DNA of 64,000 nucleotides, from assembly GCA_949987565.1 (NCBI GenBank), contig OX465121.1:4594956-4658955 (forward strand), written 5' to 3'. Origin of the DNA: Luidia sarsii (taxonomy: Eukaryota; Echinodermata; Asteroidea; Paxillosida; Luidiidae). Below, in pieces: positions 1 to 15,742 of the stretch; the first letter of the stretch is position 1, and every line of letters begins with the position of its first letter. The notes under the pieces were generated by a model. That model made no database searches, was not told the DNA's origin, and was given only the letters and a program-made list of their open reading frames with translations. The translations under genes were made by a program, and so were the position numbers.

Positions 1-1187
1 AGCACGCAGGTCACACGAGGTTAAATCTTCAGGCTGAATTCGCTTCAAAAGGGTCCCAAAATCACTTGGATATTTGTTTTTCACGGCAACTGGATATATA
101 CCGGTACACCCAATTTTCACAGATTTTCACAGTGTCAAATACACCTTCATTTTCACACTAATATATAGACTTCAGTGCAAAGACAGCCACCGGTTTGACT
201 ATACATGAATGGAAAGAGTAGATTTGAACTGCATGTACGTGTAGATATGTTTGAAGTGTCCAAATTTCATTTTTGCTCAAAATTATTTTTTAATGCGGCA
301 AAGACGGATATCCTCCCTAGCCTAGTGCCACCGAATGGACAGGTAGAGTAACCATGGCAATGCCATGCATTACGAGTCAGTGTGCAGTGATCTCTTGCTT
401 ACTTTTACCCTACTTCCAAATTGTTTTGTGTGCTTTCGTTTTTTTCTAAGACTTTAATTGTTTGGATTTGGACTAACTTTTGCGAAAGGCACAAGTGGTC
501 GAGTGGTTGAGCGGCTTGCACAAAGTGGCAGGAGACATGGGGTTCAAATCCCTCCCAAGCTCCCTTCTTTTTTCAGCAGACAATCGGGCAAAGCACTGAG
601 TGCACAGTGCTTATTACATTGAGCAGGGCAAACCCTCAATGCAAACATCATATTATATCTAAGATGTAATGCGATACCCGACGGCAAATCCTCATTGGTG
701 CCCTGTCAAATTGAGACAGTACCCTGAACAAGTGCTAAATCTTATATCAACACTACAGCCATCCATTGGCGTACACATTGAATTGAAAGAGGCACAAGAT
801 TGGTTTTAACAGTGCAAGCAATCAGATGTAGTAATGCCCTCTATTTGGCACCAATGCCAGCAGATATTGGAAGGTGTTGAATTGGTTGCAGTGACACCTA
901 TTTAGTTCGTTTGTGAGTGAGTGCATGTGGCTTGGAAAAGAACCCCTTGATGATGACCTAACTTTACCCATTCCCAAAATGCTGTTCTTTTGAACTGGTG
1001 TTTTTCAGCACCGCAATCCGTCCCCCCCCCCCATAAAAAAGAAGTTAGTCACCTCACAGTCTGAACAAGACACACTGTTCTTATATTTCTTCATAACCAC
1101 ACATACCACACCCAAACCCTGGGATTGCATCACCAGGATCGATTTTCTTGTTTAACTGTCTTGCCGTCTCTCTCGCGCCGAATGCAG
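1..1187. other. Intron of the CCDC60-like gene (5' side of visible exons)
   Basis: No coding exon was recognised. The stretch holds a tRNA-derived SINE at 488-655 and otherwise unremarkable A+T-rich sequence with a C run at about 1022. Confidence 0.5.
488..655 (+). mobile_element. tRNA-derived SINE, family A
   Basis: A perfect pol III A box TGGTCGAGTGG (496-506) and B box GGTTCAAATCC (541-551) lie in a tRNA-Ser/Leu-like head with no good cloverleaf. The body follows with GGGCAAAGCACTGAGTGCAC. The same body recurs at 19115-19230 and 25325-25365. Confidence 0.7.
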
Positions 1188-4100
1188 AAAGCCCGGGCCA
1201 ACACCAAGCTGTCCACCTACGGGCTGAACCTGACGGCCTCGCTGCCCATGAGCCGCACACCGCGACGTGCCCTCTCCCAGCCGCCTGGCAGCAGCAACAG
1301 CGCCCTCTTGCAGAGCAGCACGGAGAGCCTGGCAAAGGAGGAGGGGCAGGCAAGGAGGGAATCAAACCGGGACCCGGGAAAAGGTGGGTGGGTGCCTGGT
1401 CTTGGTGGAAAATCTCTATGGAAACTTCTTTTTTTTTAAATTAAATTGTTTCCCTATTCAGGGTATTTTTATCCATTTTAATGACATACGAGCATTACAG
1501 GGAATAGTTACTATATATAATTATTAAATTTTTTATAATTTTTTTTTCTTTGAAAAAATGGCCATAGAAAACTTTGATTGGACCGGGATTTGAACCCGAG
1601 ACCTCTGCTTTTTCGGACAAGTGTCAGAGTGTATGTCTTCTCATCTGAGCTATCCAGCCCTCAGACGGTGGCCTACCAAGTAGTCAACTAGTTTTTGTTC
1701 TTACATTTGAGTATGGAATTTTCATTGGAATGGAAATGGCCCATGCATTTCCTGTGCTTCCTGACATGGATAATTTCATTTTATTAATTTGTTTTTTATG
1801 TAGGGCTAGCTAGTCTGAAACAGCTCGACGACATCAATGAGAGTGTGTCGGTGACCGGCAGGAACGAGGATGTAGACGACACAGGATCGAGACGGGGTGC
1901 CAGACCAGAAAGGCAAGGAGGGGGGGGGTATTTGGTAGAGAACCGAGTTATATAAGAATTTTTTTTTTTTTTTTTTTTTGGGGGGGTGTTTTTTATGAAT
2001 GTCGCCAAACACAAGGCTACTCATGGAGAGGGCTAAAGAAAGGAATAAGGAAAAGAACCAGGAGCATAATAGATCAGGAGGAAGAAAGATGAACTGACTA
2101 TTGATGACATGTGACCTCAACAAATGATGATGGCCTTCCGTAATAGTCAACTAGTCTTTGCCAGGGTGGGGGCACCTGCCAGTCGGAAACAATTCAACCA
2201 TTAACTGCCGTATGTCTCCAGGGATCACACCCCAGCTCTCATGTAGATGCAAGCAAACATTAGTTATTAAACAGTTTTGTAGGAACCAACAATAAAACCT
2301 CAGATTGAAAAAACTGTATACTGTTGGATGACAGAGAGAAACAAGTTGTTAACCTTTACTCAATGCCTCTATTGATGTAGGGCGCCCTCTGTTGCCAGCG
2401 AGCGAAGTGCAAGCGCAACGTCTTCCAGTCAGAGAACAGTCAGTAAAGGGCCGACACTCTCGGTGAGTATTCACATTTCTCGCTGATGAATATTTGGTTG
2501 TAATCCCATAGAGCATACACTAAGGATCTTGAGCCAACCCATTGCAAATCCAATGCAAATCATTTTCAAATGTTTAAGAATTGCAGAAAATCTCAAGACA
2601 AATGTACGTATCTCTTCATGTTAATTGTCAACCATAGACCAACGTATTGCAAGAACACTTTAGCACCACACATTAAAAGAAAGGCCAAAAAAAATGTTAC
2701 TGAGCTTCATGAAAACATTGGCGATAGATGTAGGGTAATGAATATAAGGTGTAAGGTCAATGCAAGCCTGGTGGTGGGGGGTAATTCAACAATTGGTGCT
2801 CTAGCCAAATCTCGTCTGTGGAATTGTACACCATAGACATGTGCTTTGCCGGCACTAACAGGCTGTCAGCTTGAATTGCTTAGAGCTCTAGTGAAATCAC
2901 CCAAAAATCTAGTTGAGACATTTTGGGCCTGAAAAAGTGGTGAAATCGCAATTAATTTTCATTTCACGGCAACGTCATGACATGTTTGTATGTGAAAATC
3001 ACTGAAAATGCACTGTCGTCGACCGTGAGTGATGACAGAATCGATTTCCGTCTTTCCCCCCACTCCGCAGCAAAAGCACCTGGAGGAGAGGGACCAGTGT
3101 GTGGCCAAGCCCCCAGAGAAACAGATTCACACCTGGGTGGCCACAACCAACAGGAAACTGCGCACACTCAGGTGAGCTTGGCTCGTAGTAGGAGGTTTCA
3201 GGCTCACCACATTGTGATTCAATGTCAGTTGGGTTTGAATTGTATTCCACTTGTCTTTGCTTTGCATGAACCAAACGTGAGGTTTGGAATGGCAGGGTGA
3301 TCCTATGAATCGTGACTTTTTGTGCTAAAGCAGGGGGTTAAATAAGCAGCTCTGTAAAATTAGCCCCCGCCTAGCTGGTGCCCATTCTCTGTGGTGGAGG
3401 TAACACATTCCTGGGTGATTTGCCAGGGCACCGTGTAAAAATATCTGTTTTGCGATTGTGTGTGTGTGGTTCTGAAGAGAGTGAAAGACTCACAAAAGAG
3501 ATATTTGAAAAGGTGTCACCTCAAATTTTAACCACCTTTGATTTACATGTAATTAAGTGGACGGTTTGCGGTGACACCATGTAACACTTCTCTTTCAAGA
3601 AGGAGTGTTTCGGGTAGTGTGTACTCTACTTGTCATCAGGAGAGTACCGTACTTATTTGTACACATGCATGAGAGTTCATCAAATAATTTATTATTTAAA
3701 ACAAATGCAGAGTCAAAGTAAAGGATGAAATACAGCCATTCTAACAGCTCCAAGTTTCATTTTTTTTCTCTCTTTTTTCTTCACTTCTTTTCTTCTGGCA
3801 GTGCTCCACCAAAGACAGAGTTCAAGCCAATCTTTCCGAGTCACAAGCACGTTCATCTCCCCTCCAGACTCAGAAGCAACTTTGCCGACGTCACGGAAGA
3901 CCAGGCATTGGTTCTCCATGACAAGCTGGATGTCCTAGAAAAGTGAGAATGCCGATGAAAAGTTGGCAATTGATTTTAATTTCTTGCTCCTTCCAATGCA
4001 CTCCAATCCGTTCTGTCCCATCTTACCCTGCCATTCCTGTGATGAAGATTGAGGTACAATTGTATGTAAGGGTCCCTACTCTCTGTCAACTCGCAGGAAG

Positions 4101-5564
4101 AAGCTGTGGCGAAGTGAGGAGAAATTCCGTGCCATCCGGACCAACCTCCACATCAGCGCCCAACTGGAGAGGATGAAGGATGCGGCCAGGGACAACGAGG
4201 AGTCAGCTGAGGAGAAGATTAGGAAGAAGAGGGTGGAAGAGGAGAGCAAATGGTATGCAATAGAAAGGGTTTAAATAAGATTTAAATAAGACTTAAGGCT
4301 TTGCATGGTGGGTTAATCAATATAAGAAGGTTTGCGGTGACACCATGTACGTATAAGGTCTCTTAAAGAAGAGGTGGTAACTTGAAGAGTCGTAACTTGA
4401 CGTTTCGACCAGTATGCTCTGGCCGTTTTCAAAAGAATCATGATCAATTTACCCAATTTTCAGGCTTTAGATTTTCACAGTGACAAAAGAAAGGAGTATT
4501 AGTATTACAATGTACAAGTAGTGCATGCAGAAAGTTGAGGAGAGTTCTGTTTCCGGTCTGTGATCCTAAGGTTCCAAGAGCTGACGTCACGGTTGCCAGG
4601 CTACATCTTTGAGGACATGGCATGTGCCGCGCTGCTGGAAAAGCTGCAGTGCATGGGCATCCTTGAGAGCCGCAAGGTCACGCCGCAGAAGTTCCTGAGC
4701 GTGCTCACCGGCCTGAAGCCCTGGGAGCTGTGTCTGCCCGACGTCAGCGCGGCTGTGGAGGTAACTCTCGACTCGTGCTACTCTCACTCAGTGAGAGGAG
4801 CACATTGAGACTTGTTGGGCTTTTTTTGTTCGCAGTGGCTGTTGTTACGGCAGTCGTTCGTGTGGTTCCCTGACTTGATTGTATTTCGTCAGCATTGCAG
4901 GCTGGTTGAACCAGTCTATTAGCTGATAGTCTAGTTCCAAGAGCTAAACATCCTGACAAATACTGTGAAGTCAGGGAACCACACGGACGACTGCCGTAAC
5001 AACAGCCAGACTGCGTTTTTTGTTTCTTAAAAAGACCTGGCATAGGCTCACCTAGTAGGCTACTATAAACATTGAACATCCAAACAATGTAAATAGGGTG
5101 GGAAAATGCCATGAAAAGAATATTCACTACAGTTTCACCTCATGCTCAAATGCTCTTCAACTGCTCTTCATGGTGATCTCACCAGTGGTCCATTCAAGGC
5201 CACATTCTTGGTGGTAAATGGCTGCAATGCACAAGCCTATGGTGTACAATTACACAGACTATACCACTATTTACTGCCTAGCAGATGAGTTGTGGTGATT
5301 TAGCTAGAGCAGGTCAGATATCAGGGTGAATTCGACACTTCAAAAAGGTCCATGAAATCAGTATGAATTTGTTTTTTCTTGGCAGCATGACATTAGGAAT
5401 GACTTTTAGGAATGACTTTTCCTTCTCTTTGCTTGCCTTTGTAGTTTGTTCGTGAGCGTGTGTGCCTAATGACAGTGGAAGATTTTGAGGCCTGGTACCA
5501 GTCTGAAATCCCGGGAATCAGCCGATCTCAGAGCGCTCCTCCAAACGCATTTCCATCATCGTAA
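1188..5564 (+). CDS. CCDC60: CCDC60-like coiled-coil protein, C-terminal eight exons (5' end off window)
   Basis: Exons 1188-1383, 1804-1912, 2381-2462, 3071-3171, 3802-3942, 4097-4252, 4571-4760 and 5445-5564 (TAA) join in phase into 364 codons. The first visible exon begins in phase 0 after a good acceptor, so the gene starts upstream of the window. The last third resembles the C-terminus of vertebrate CCDC60 as I know it: a basic helical stretch (KLWRSEEKFRAIRTNL, then an E/K-rich coiled coil ending EEESKW), a hydrophobic helical module, the motif KPWELCLPDVSAAVEFVRE, and a final WYQSEIPGIS. The upstream half is Ser/Thr/Arg-rich and looks disordered. CCDC60 has no known biochemical activity; its expression in ciliated tissues suggests an axonemal role. 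The intron after 1912 has a GC donor, chosen because no GT donor keeps the frame. The family call rests on remembered similarity, not a search. Confidence 0.74.
1556..1662 (-). mobile_element. tRNA-derived SINE, family B
   Basis: Minus-strand copy of a tRNA-like head (TAGCTCAGATGAG... GGGTTCAAATCCCGGTC) followed by the tail AAAGTTTTCTATGGCCA. It lies in a CCDC60 intron. Related copies are at 17958, 18777(-), 28708, 47148, 58556, 59704(-) and 62925. Confidence 0.65.
4328..4440 (+). mobile_element. Copy of the TTTGCGGTGACACCATGTA hairpin element
   Basis: Starts with TTTGCGGTGACACCATGTA and contains GACGTTTCGACCAGTATGCT, both shared with elements at 26743, 37829 and 58647. A shorter fragment is at 3560-3610. 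It lies in a CCDC60 intron. Confidence 0.55.
4833..5013. mobile_element. MITE-like inverted-repeat element in the last CCDC60 intron
   Basis: The two ends form inverted repeats of about 40 bp: the left arm runs through GTTGTTACGGCAGTCG and GTGGTTCCCTGACTT, and the right arm is its near-perfect reverse complement ending CGTAACAACAGCCAGACTG. The 181-bp length with no coding capacity fits a non-autonomous DNA transposon. Confidence 0.7.
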
Positions 5565-6198
5565 CCCTACGGGAAAAACCTCGCATCCATTTGGGATGCC
5601 GTGACGATAAACCAAAGAGTCTGCAAATGAACTGCAAGCAGGGTGCCAACCAAGAGCTGTCTTACCATACACGTACTGCAGTTGTTTGGCTGGTAACCAC
5701 GGACGGTTTTGCTATTCAACAGACCAAAACCTACCTAAGTGACATGAAAATAGGATGCTAATTGCTTGAGCATTGGAGAATATGCTATTCAAAAAGGTTC
5801 TTAAACTTCAACTTCAACCAAAATAATCACCAATGTGTGTTGTCAGCCTTTGGATAACAGAGACAAAGCTTACATCGGACCCCAAGCTCGTGGGGAAAAT
5901 ACCAAAGTTTCAGAATCAGATTTACAATTTTCAATACCAAACCATACTCAACTGCTGGGCACCAGCCAAAAACACTTATGCATGCAACACGGTGTACTTT
6001 TCAGTTGGTAACCGAAGAGAAACTGGGTTTCAAGACTATAATTTAATTTAGTCATTTCAAAAATGTCTTTCCACAAAATGTTTTCAGATTGGTGCTATGA
6101 GTTTCAGAGAAGCTACCAACTTGGATGAGACTGAATGCATTTTCAGAGATGTTGTGAATTTTAAAGGGGAATGAAACCCAGAGAAAAAAAGTTGGCTT
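5565..6198. other. 3' flank of CCDC60-like gene
   Basis: No gene seen. At about 5775-5900 there is a degraded copy of the element found intact at 56116-56358 (shared CTTTTGGATAACAGAGAC-like sequence). No clear polyadenylation signal was identified. Confidence 0.45.
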
Positions 6199-6729
6199 AT
6201 CTGATTGGGTATTAAAAACAACCTACAATTACCTATGCGCTACTCACCTACGAGTTTCATAAAGAGGGAAAAATCATTTCGGTCGATTTCGCGTTCCCGC
6301 AAACCGCCATCTTTTCGAATGGCCCGCCAGTCACTGCGGGGGTATGACGTAATGACGGACAACTCCCACATGGGCCCGGACGGATGTACCCCTACTAGTA
6401 CACTAGTACTACATGTATATACCGTGTGCAGTTATAAACTCGCGAGCTGAACGATGGTGTACTGGCAGGCTTTTGGATGTCAAAATACCAGTGGGAAAAA
6501 CCTGGGGAAATCTTTCCATGCAGTTCTCAACAAGAACAAGAGACCTGAGTTGTTTAGGAAGTGCGCTGCGGCCATCAAAGTTGAGAAATTTATCAAAATC
6601 AGCTACAAATTTACATTGTATTTTTCTATAGATGAATCCTTTGAAATGTGAAATTTAATATAATATACAACATGAAATTTAAAAAAAAAAATAAGGACAA
6701 TTTTTTTAAATTAGGTCATTTGAATGAGG

Positions 6730-8428
6730 TCACTAAGGTCTAGGTTGCAGGTTCGACCCCATGGGATGCAACAGTACATTTTTCTTCTTCAAATTACCAA
6801 GTACAAACCCAACCTATAAGTATTTGAAATTTCGACCAAAAGTCAACTGGTGCGCATGGCGTGTCGTGGGTGTCCCAGGGTCTGCAACTTCAAGGTTGCA
6901 GGTTCGATCCCCAGGGATGTAACGTAACATTTTTCCTCTTCAAATTACCAAGTACAAACCCGTCCTATAAGTATCTGAAATTTGAACGAAAAATCAACTG
7001 GTGCGCATGGCGTGTCGTGGGTGTCCTAGGGTCTGTAACTTCAAGGTTGTAGGTTCGATCCCCAGGGATGTAACGTAACATTTTTCTTCTTCAAATTACC
7101 AAGTACAAACCCAACCTATAAGTATCTGAAATTTGAACGAAAAATCAACTGGTGCGCATGGCGTGTCGTGGGTGTCACAGGATCTGTAACCTCAAGGTTG
7201 CAGGTTCGATCTCCAGGGATGTAACGTAACATTTTTCTTCTTCAAATTACCAAGTACAAACCCAATCTATAAGTATCTGAAATTTCGACCAAAAGTCAAC
7301 TGGTGCGCATGGCGTGTCGTGGGTGTCCCAGGGTCTGTAACTTCAAGGTTGCAGGTTCGATCCCCAGGGATGTAACGTAACATTTTTCTTCTTCAAATTA
7401 CCAAGTACAAACCCAACCTATAAGTATCTAAAATTTCGACCAAAAGTCAACTGGTGCGCATGGCGTGTCGTGGGTGTCCCAGGGTCTGTAACCTCAAGGT
7501 TGCAGGTTCGATCCCCAGGGATGTAACGTAACATTTTTCTTCTTCAAATTACCAAGTACAAACCCAACCTATAAGTATCTGAAATTTGAACGAAAAATCA
7601 ACTGGTGCGCATGGCGTGTCGTGGGTGTCCTAGGGTCTGTAACTTCAAGGTTGCAGGTTCGATCCCCAGGGATGTAACGTAACATTTTTCTTCTTCAAAT
7701 TACCAAGTACAAACCCAACCTATAAGTATCTGAAATTTGAACGAAAAATCAACTGGTGCGCATGGCGTGTCGTGGGTGTCCTAGGGTCTGTAACTTCAAG
7801 GTTGCAGGTTCGATCCCCAGGGATGTAACGTAACATTTTTCTTCTTCAAATTACCAAGTACAAACCCAACCTATAAGTATCTGAAATTTGAACGAAAAAT
7901 CAACTGGTGCGCATGGCGTGTCGTGGGTGTCCCAGGGTCTGTAACTTCAAGGTTGCAGGTTCGATCCCCAGGGATGTAACGTAACATTTTTCTTCTTCAA
8001 ATTACCAAGTACAAACCCAACCTATAAGTATATAAAATTTCGACCAAAAGTCAACTGGTGCGCATGGCGTGTCGTGGGTGTCCCAGGGTCTGTAACCTCA
8101 AGGTTGCAGGTTCGATCCCCAGGGATGTAACGTAACATTTTTCTTCTTCAAATTACCAAGTACAAACCCAATCTATAAGTATCTGAAATTTCGACCAAAA
8201 GTCAACTGGTGCGCATGGCGTGTCGTGGGTGTCCCAGGGTCTGTAACTTCAAGGTTGCAGGTTCGATCCCCAGGGATGTAACGTAACATTTTTCTTCTTC
8301 AAGTTACCAAGTACAAACCCAACCTATAAGTATCTGAAATTTCGACCAAAAGTCAACTGGGGGGCATGGCGTGTCGTGAGTGTCCCAGGGTCTGCAACCT
8401 CAAGGTTGCAGGTTCGATCCCCGGGGAA
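6730..8428 (+). repeat. Tandem array of a 151-bp unit with a tRNA-like B box, about 12 copies
   Basis: The phrase CAAGGTTGCAGGTTCGATCC recurs with exact 151-bp spacing at about 6740 (diverged), 6891, 7042, 7193, 7344, 7495, 7646, 7797, 7948, 8099, 8250 and 8401. Each unit carries GGTTCGATCCC, a perfect pol III B box (GGTTCRANNCC), and upstream GGCGTGTCGTGGGTGTCC, a weak tRNA-like 5' half. The rest is TTTTTCTTCTTCAAATTACC and an A-rich stretch. Middle copies are nearly identical and edge copies diverge, as expected of unequal crossover. It reads as an amplified tRNA-derived SINE, not as functional tRNA genes. Confidence 0.85.
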
Positions 8429-8517
8429 GTCGAGTCTTGAATTTAATGTTTTTTTAATTCTATTAAGGTAACCGAAGGTTTAAATAGATTGGTTTTTTAG
8501 GGGTGGGTGGGGGGGAC

Positions 8518-8745
8518 TCATGATGCTAGAGGTTCAGTGGCTCGACTGGGAACCTCAAGGCCGAGGGTTCGATCCCGGGTGGATGCAGGTCTTCCCAGAA
8601 ACCCAGGCCTCCCCAGATCAACCGGCCTCCCCAGATCACCCGCCCTCTCCAGAATCCCCGACATCCCCAGATCACCAACCCGCGGCGGTTCGGAGACCTG
8701 TCGCACCCCCTCTACCCCACTAGATAAAATAAAATAAAATGGAAT
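8518..8745 (+). mobile_element. tRNA-derived SINE with pyrimidine-rich internal repeats
   Basis: A tRNA-like head has A-box-like TTCAGTGGCTCGACTGG and B box GGTTCGATCCC at about 8568. A run of CCTCCCCAGATCA-type repeats follows, and the element ends in TAAAATAAAATAAAAT, a common SINE tail. Confidence 0.6.
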
Positions 8746-8824
8746 TTTACCCTTTTTAAGACAGGTTAGATGTCGAAACAAAAGTTAAAAGGCCTTATTT
8801 AATTTATTGGAAACTCGAACAAGG

Positions 8825-8905
8825 GCCCTGACATCGCCAGGACTCGAACTCGGGTCACCAAGTTAGAAGTTCGAGAGTGTATCCGCTACACCAACACGTC
8901 CTTCT
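8825..8905 (-). mobile_element. tRNA-like fragment
   Basis: Minus strand reads GTTGGTGTAGCGGATACAC (A-box-like), then GAGTTCGAGTCCTGGCG (B box GTTCGAGTCC). Stems do not pair well enough for a real tRNA, so it is probably a SINE head or pseudogene. Confidence 0.45.
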
Positions 8906-10083
8906 TACTTAAAAAACTTGGAACTAATATTTAAAGCATCGTATTGAAAGTTAAAAGAAAATATATAAGTACAAACAATATACAAGTACAAGAACTGCTA
9001 TCTACAGTATGTCAACAGTTCCAACTACAAGTGGGAATGAAGTTTCTAATACAAAATTTACCATCGTGATTTCTAAAGTGAAATTGACATGTTTTCTAAA
9101 GTCCCCATTTTGTGGGTACCATAAAAAAATGAACGAATTTAGTCAAACACGAGCAGAATGTGTTTTAAAATGTTATGGCAATGAGTATCCTCTAAGTGGG
9201 ATGGAATTACAGGGAATTTAGCCAATCGTTAGGATCTGAATGTCCGAAATACTAAAAGTGACATTGTAAATGAAAACATATAAATTATGAGTTATTAATG
9301 TACTTGAAACAAACGAATGACACAGGAAACATGTTAATTTACTGTACAGAGGAATATTCTTATTTCAATCTCACCATCCACATGAAATTTCATTAAAACC
9401 AGAATAGAGCATAGTTTGGTTAAATCATTCAAACACAGTATGAATTACTGCACCAATACCTTGTCCTCATATCTGTGAATGACTTTAAAGATTTTGCCGA
9501 CCTCGTAACCCCAAACCCTTGTTGAAGAACGCAAATGAAACCTCTTGAATCAGTATGAAGTGGTTAAGGTCAAATTTCTTTTTAACGCATCTAACACAGA
9601 TCAAAATAAATCAAATGTCCTTCCCAGTCTCCCTCAAAGTATTCCCACGGTTTTTGATTGAACAGAACTGCAACATTTCTTCATTATGGCTACACACAGC
9701 TTTGCTAACACGTGTTTGTAGATCAAAAGTTCGAGACTATACGCAATCCTCACGCATAATTATACTAGTGATCAAAGCGAAAAGACATATTATGCAAAGA
9801 ATTATAATATTTTTTCACATATTTAGGTATAAAATTTTAAATATGTCGATTAATATTTATAGTTAAAATTGAAATGATTGAACAAGCCTAATTGATCAAT
9901 CAGACGGGGTTGTCTCCGTTGTGATTTCACACCCCCGCAATGATCGGCGGCCCCTTCGAAAAGATGGCGGGTTGCGGGAACGCAAATTCGACCACTGAAT
10001 TCCACGATTTTTCACTCTTTATGAAACTCGTAGGTGAGTAGCACATAGGTTATTGTAGGTTGTTTTTAACACCCAATCAGATA

Positions 10084-11010
10084 TCAGAATCAGTTTGTGT
10101 TAATATTGAAATGGACTAGGCTTTGTTGCCTTCAAAAACGCAATTTAGTCATCCTAAATAAATTGATATTTTGCAGGAAGCATTTTTTTCCATTTTTCAT
10201 AGCGGTATAAGCCAAACTATTTGAGGAACTGTAGACCAAAGTCTGCACAGGAAAATAGTCTGGTACCCCGTCCATGCTCTCAAATACTGCTGCCCGCTTT
10301 AGCAATGGGCATACGGGGAAGCAGACAAAGATGGCCGCTCTTTGATAGAGAACCATGAACTTTTACGCAGGACACAAGCTTCGCAATAACCAAGTACAAC
10401 AGCAATTGTATGCATCAGGATATTGTAAAAAATATCCCTCTCTAAATACCATATTCGTCCAAATTGTGTGCAAAACAGGCACCTTCTTGAAGTAACAGCA
10501 TTTATGTAGTTTGTATATACATTTTCAGTGCAAATCTGAACAAATGTTTGAATTCTTGTACATAATTGAGAGCCTATATAATTTTATTTTGATTTTTTTC
10601 TATTAATTTCTTTTTGTGATGTGACAATCTTGTTGCTAAGATAATGCACATGTGTGTGGCTGTTTTTATTTTTATCATGACAGAACCAGTTGTTGAAAAT
10701 CTTTTTTTATGAAGAATAAACAAAACTTGAAATATTGTTTGGAATAGAATATTGGAGTTTGTGACTTTCTTTATTGGTTCGAGTCAAATCATAGAATTTT
10801 TAACTGAATTTGGAACTTAATTGTGAGGATAAAATGGATAAAATAGATATTGGTATAAACAGATGTGTTATTATATAAAAATACATGTACATATATATGT
10901 ATATACATAATTATAAATATATGAATGAGTATAATTATTCATTAAAATAATGATTGCTCTAATTACATGTATTCATTTATAGATCCATATCATTTTTAGA
11001 GAATTTTTGA
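10084..11010. other. Gene-free A+T-rich sequence
   Basis: No gene, repeat array or RNA was recognised. Composition is strongly A+T-rich towards the microsatellite that follows. Confidence 0.4.
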
Positions 11011-11011
11011 C

Positions 11012-11410
11012 ATGTATATTAATATCTATGTACATGTACATGAATATTCATGTACCATGTACATGTATATACATGTACCATGTACATGTATATTAATATC
11101 TATGTACATGTACATGTATATTCATGTACCATGTACATGTATATTAATATCTATGTACATGTACATGTATATACATGTACCATGTACATGTATATTAATA
11201 TCTATGTACATGTACATGTATATTCATGTACCATGTACATGTATATTAATATCTATGTACATGTACATGTATATTCATGTACCATGTACATGTATATTAA
11301 TTTACCATGTATATGTATATTAGTATCTATGTACATGTACATGTACATTAATATACATGTACCATGTACATGTAAATCAATATCTATACATGTACATGTA
11401 CACATACAGT
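11012..11410. repeat. 51-bp minisatellite built of TACATG words
   Basis: ATTAATATCTATGTACATG recurs every 51 bp (about 11095, 11146, 11197, 11248), with TACATGTATATTCATGTACC between. Because 51 is a multiple of three, long meaningless open frames with Tyr/Met/His/Val/Thr repeats run through it. Confidence 0.9.
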
Positions 11411-11636
11411 ACAGTATATATGAATATTTTTTTCAATTGTCAATGAATGTTAATGACTTCGGTTTTATTTCTCATTAATTTAATGATAAACTGTTTGATC
11501 TGGAATTTACAATTCATGCATATTGTTATTGGTAATAGCTTCAGCAGCACAATTTTGGGATAATTTCTGAATTGTTTTCCAGAGAAAAAAATGTTATTTT
11601 GATGACCACTTTGCTTACAAATGTAAAAATGGAAAA

Positions 11637-11720
11637 CCAGTGGAACGTCGCTATACCGAATGCTGATCCTGAACATTCGGCTATAACGAACATAGTAGTG
11701 TATCTAATAGACAGTCACTA
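11637..11720. mobile_element. Pogo/Tigger-like MITE fragment
   Basis: Begins CAGTGGAACGTCGCTATACC and contains GGCTATAACGAACAT, the terminal sequence seen intact in the element at 43288-43426. The far end is not clear. Confidence 0.45.
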
Positions 11721-11812
11721 TAACAACTACCAGTATCTGGATACAACAGCCTTTCACCAAGAAATCAATGGAGCTCACATTCATTATAAATATTAGAGTA
11801 ATATACCAACAA

Positions 11813-11935
11813 AGTTGCAAACTGCTAAAACAGACTAAAATTTCCAAAATGCAAATTCTATCTCAAATTTAGAGGGCGCGACAAGTCAGTCCTAGCAGGA
11901 CCTTTCCCAAAGGCAGATTCTATGATCGAAACATC
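11813..11935. mobile_element. Degraded copy of the GGTCCTGCTAGGATCGAAAC hairpin element
   Basis: Contains CAAACTGCTAAAACAGACTA, AGAGGGCGCGAC and GTCCTAGCAGGACCTTTCCC, matching the full copy at 13437-13632. Confidence 0.55.
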
Positions 11936-12048
11936 CATCCTTCTAAATTGATGAGATTCAATATAAACCGGCTACTTGACAGCACAGGACACAAAATAAT
12001 GCCACACGTTGAGAGACAACTGACAATTCACTGGGTCACTTGGTATTC

Positions 12049-12054
12049 TTTATT
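12049..12054 (-). terminator. RPL11 polyadenylation signal
   Basis: AATAAA on the minus strand, 133 bp downstream of the RPL11 stop codon and the first canonical signal met there. Cleavage about 10-30 bases further would give a short 3'UTR, as is usual for ribosomal protein mRNAs. Confidence 0.7.
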
Positions 12055-12186
12055 TTGCTTCCAGACACAAGTCAAGAGTGCGTGAGTGTTTGTGGGTTTT
12101 CTCGTTAACTGTACAAATACATCCTGCAGCCGCCGGTGGCCACGGGGAGCGGTCTCAACCACGGTGAATCGTCCAGGCTTGTCCCT

Positions 12187-15742
<3,556 letters not shown>

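Larger units (their letters stand above)
6199..10083. mobile_element. Pair of diverged ~180-bp inverted repeats enclosing 3.9 kb (possible large non-autonomous transposon)
   Basis: 6199-6368 and 9903-10083 are inverted copies at very roughly 80% identity by eye. Both hold ATCTGATTGGGT, ACTCACCTACGAGTTTCATA and GCCATCTTTTCGAA in mirror order. Between them lie the 151-bp tandem array, a SINE at about 8518-8745 and a tRNA-like fragment at about 8825-8905, but no transposase. Two independent solo elements in opposite orientation would look the same. Confidence 0.5.

Noticed and set aside
6730..8428. CRISPR array or tRNA gene cluster
   Set aside because: The whole 151-bp unit is repeated with no unique spacers, the genome is eukaryotic, and the tRNA-like half cannot form a proper cloverleaf.
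11012..11478. 103- and 142-codon frames rich in Tyr, Met, His and Thr
   Set aside because: They follow a 51-bp TACATG minisatellite whose period is a multiple of three; no protein family fits.
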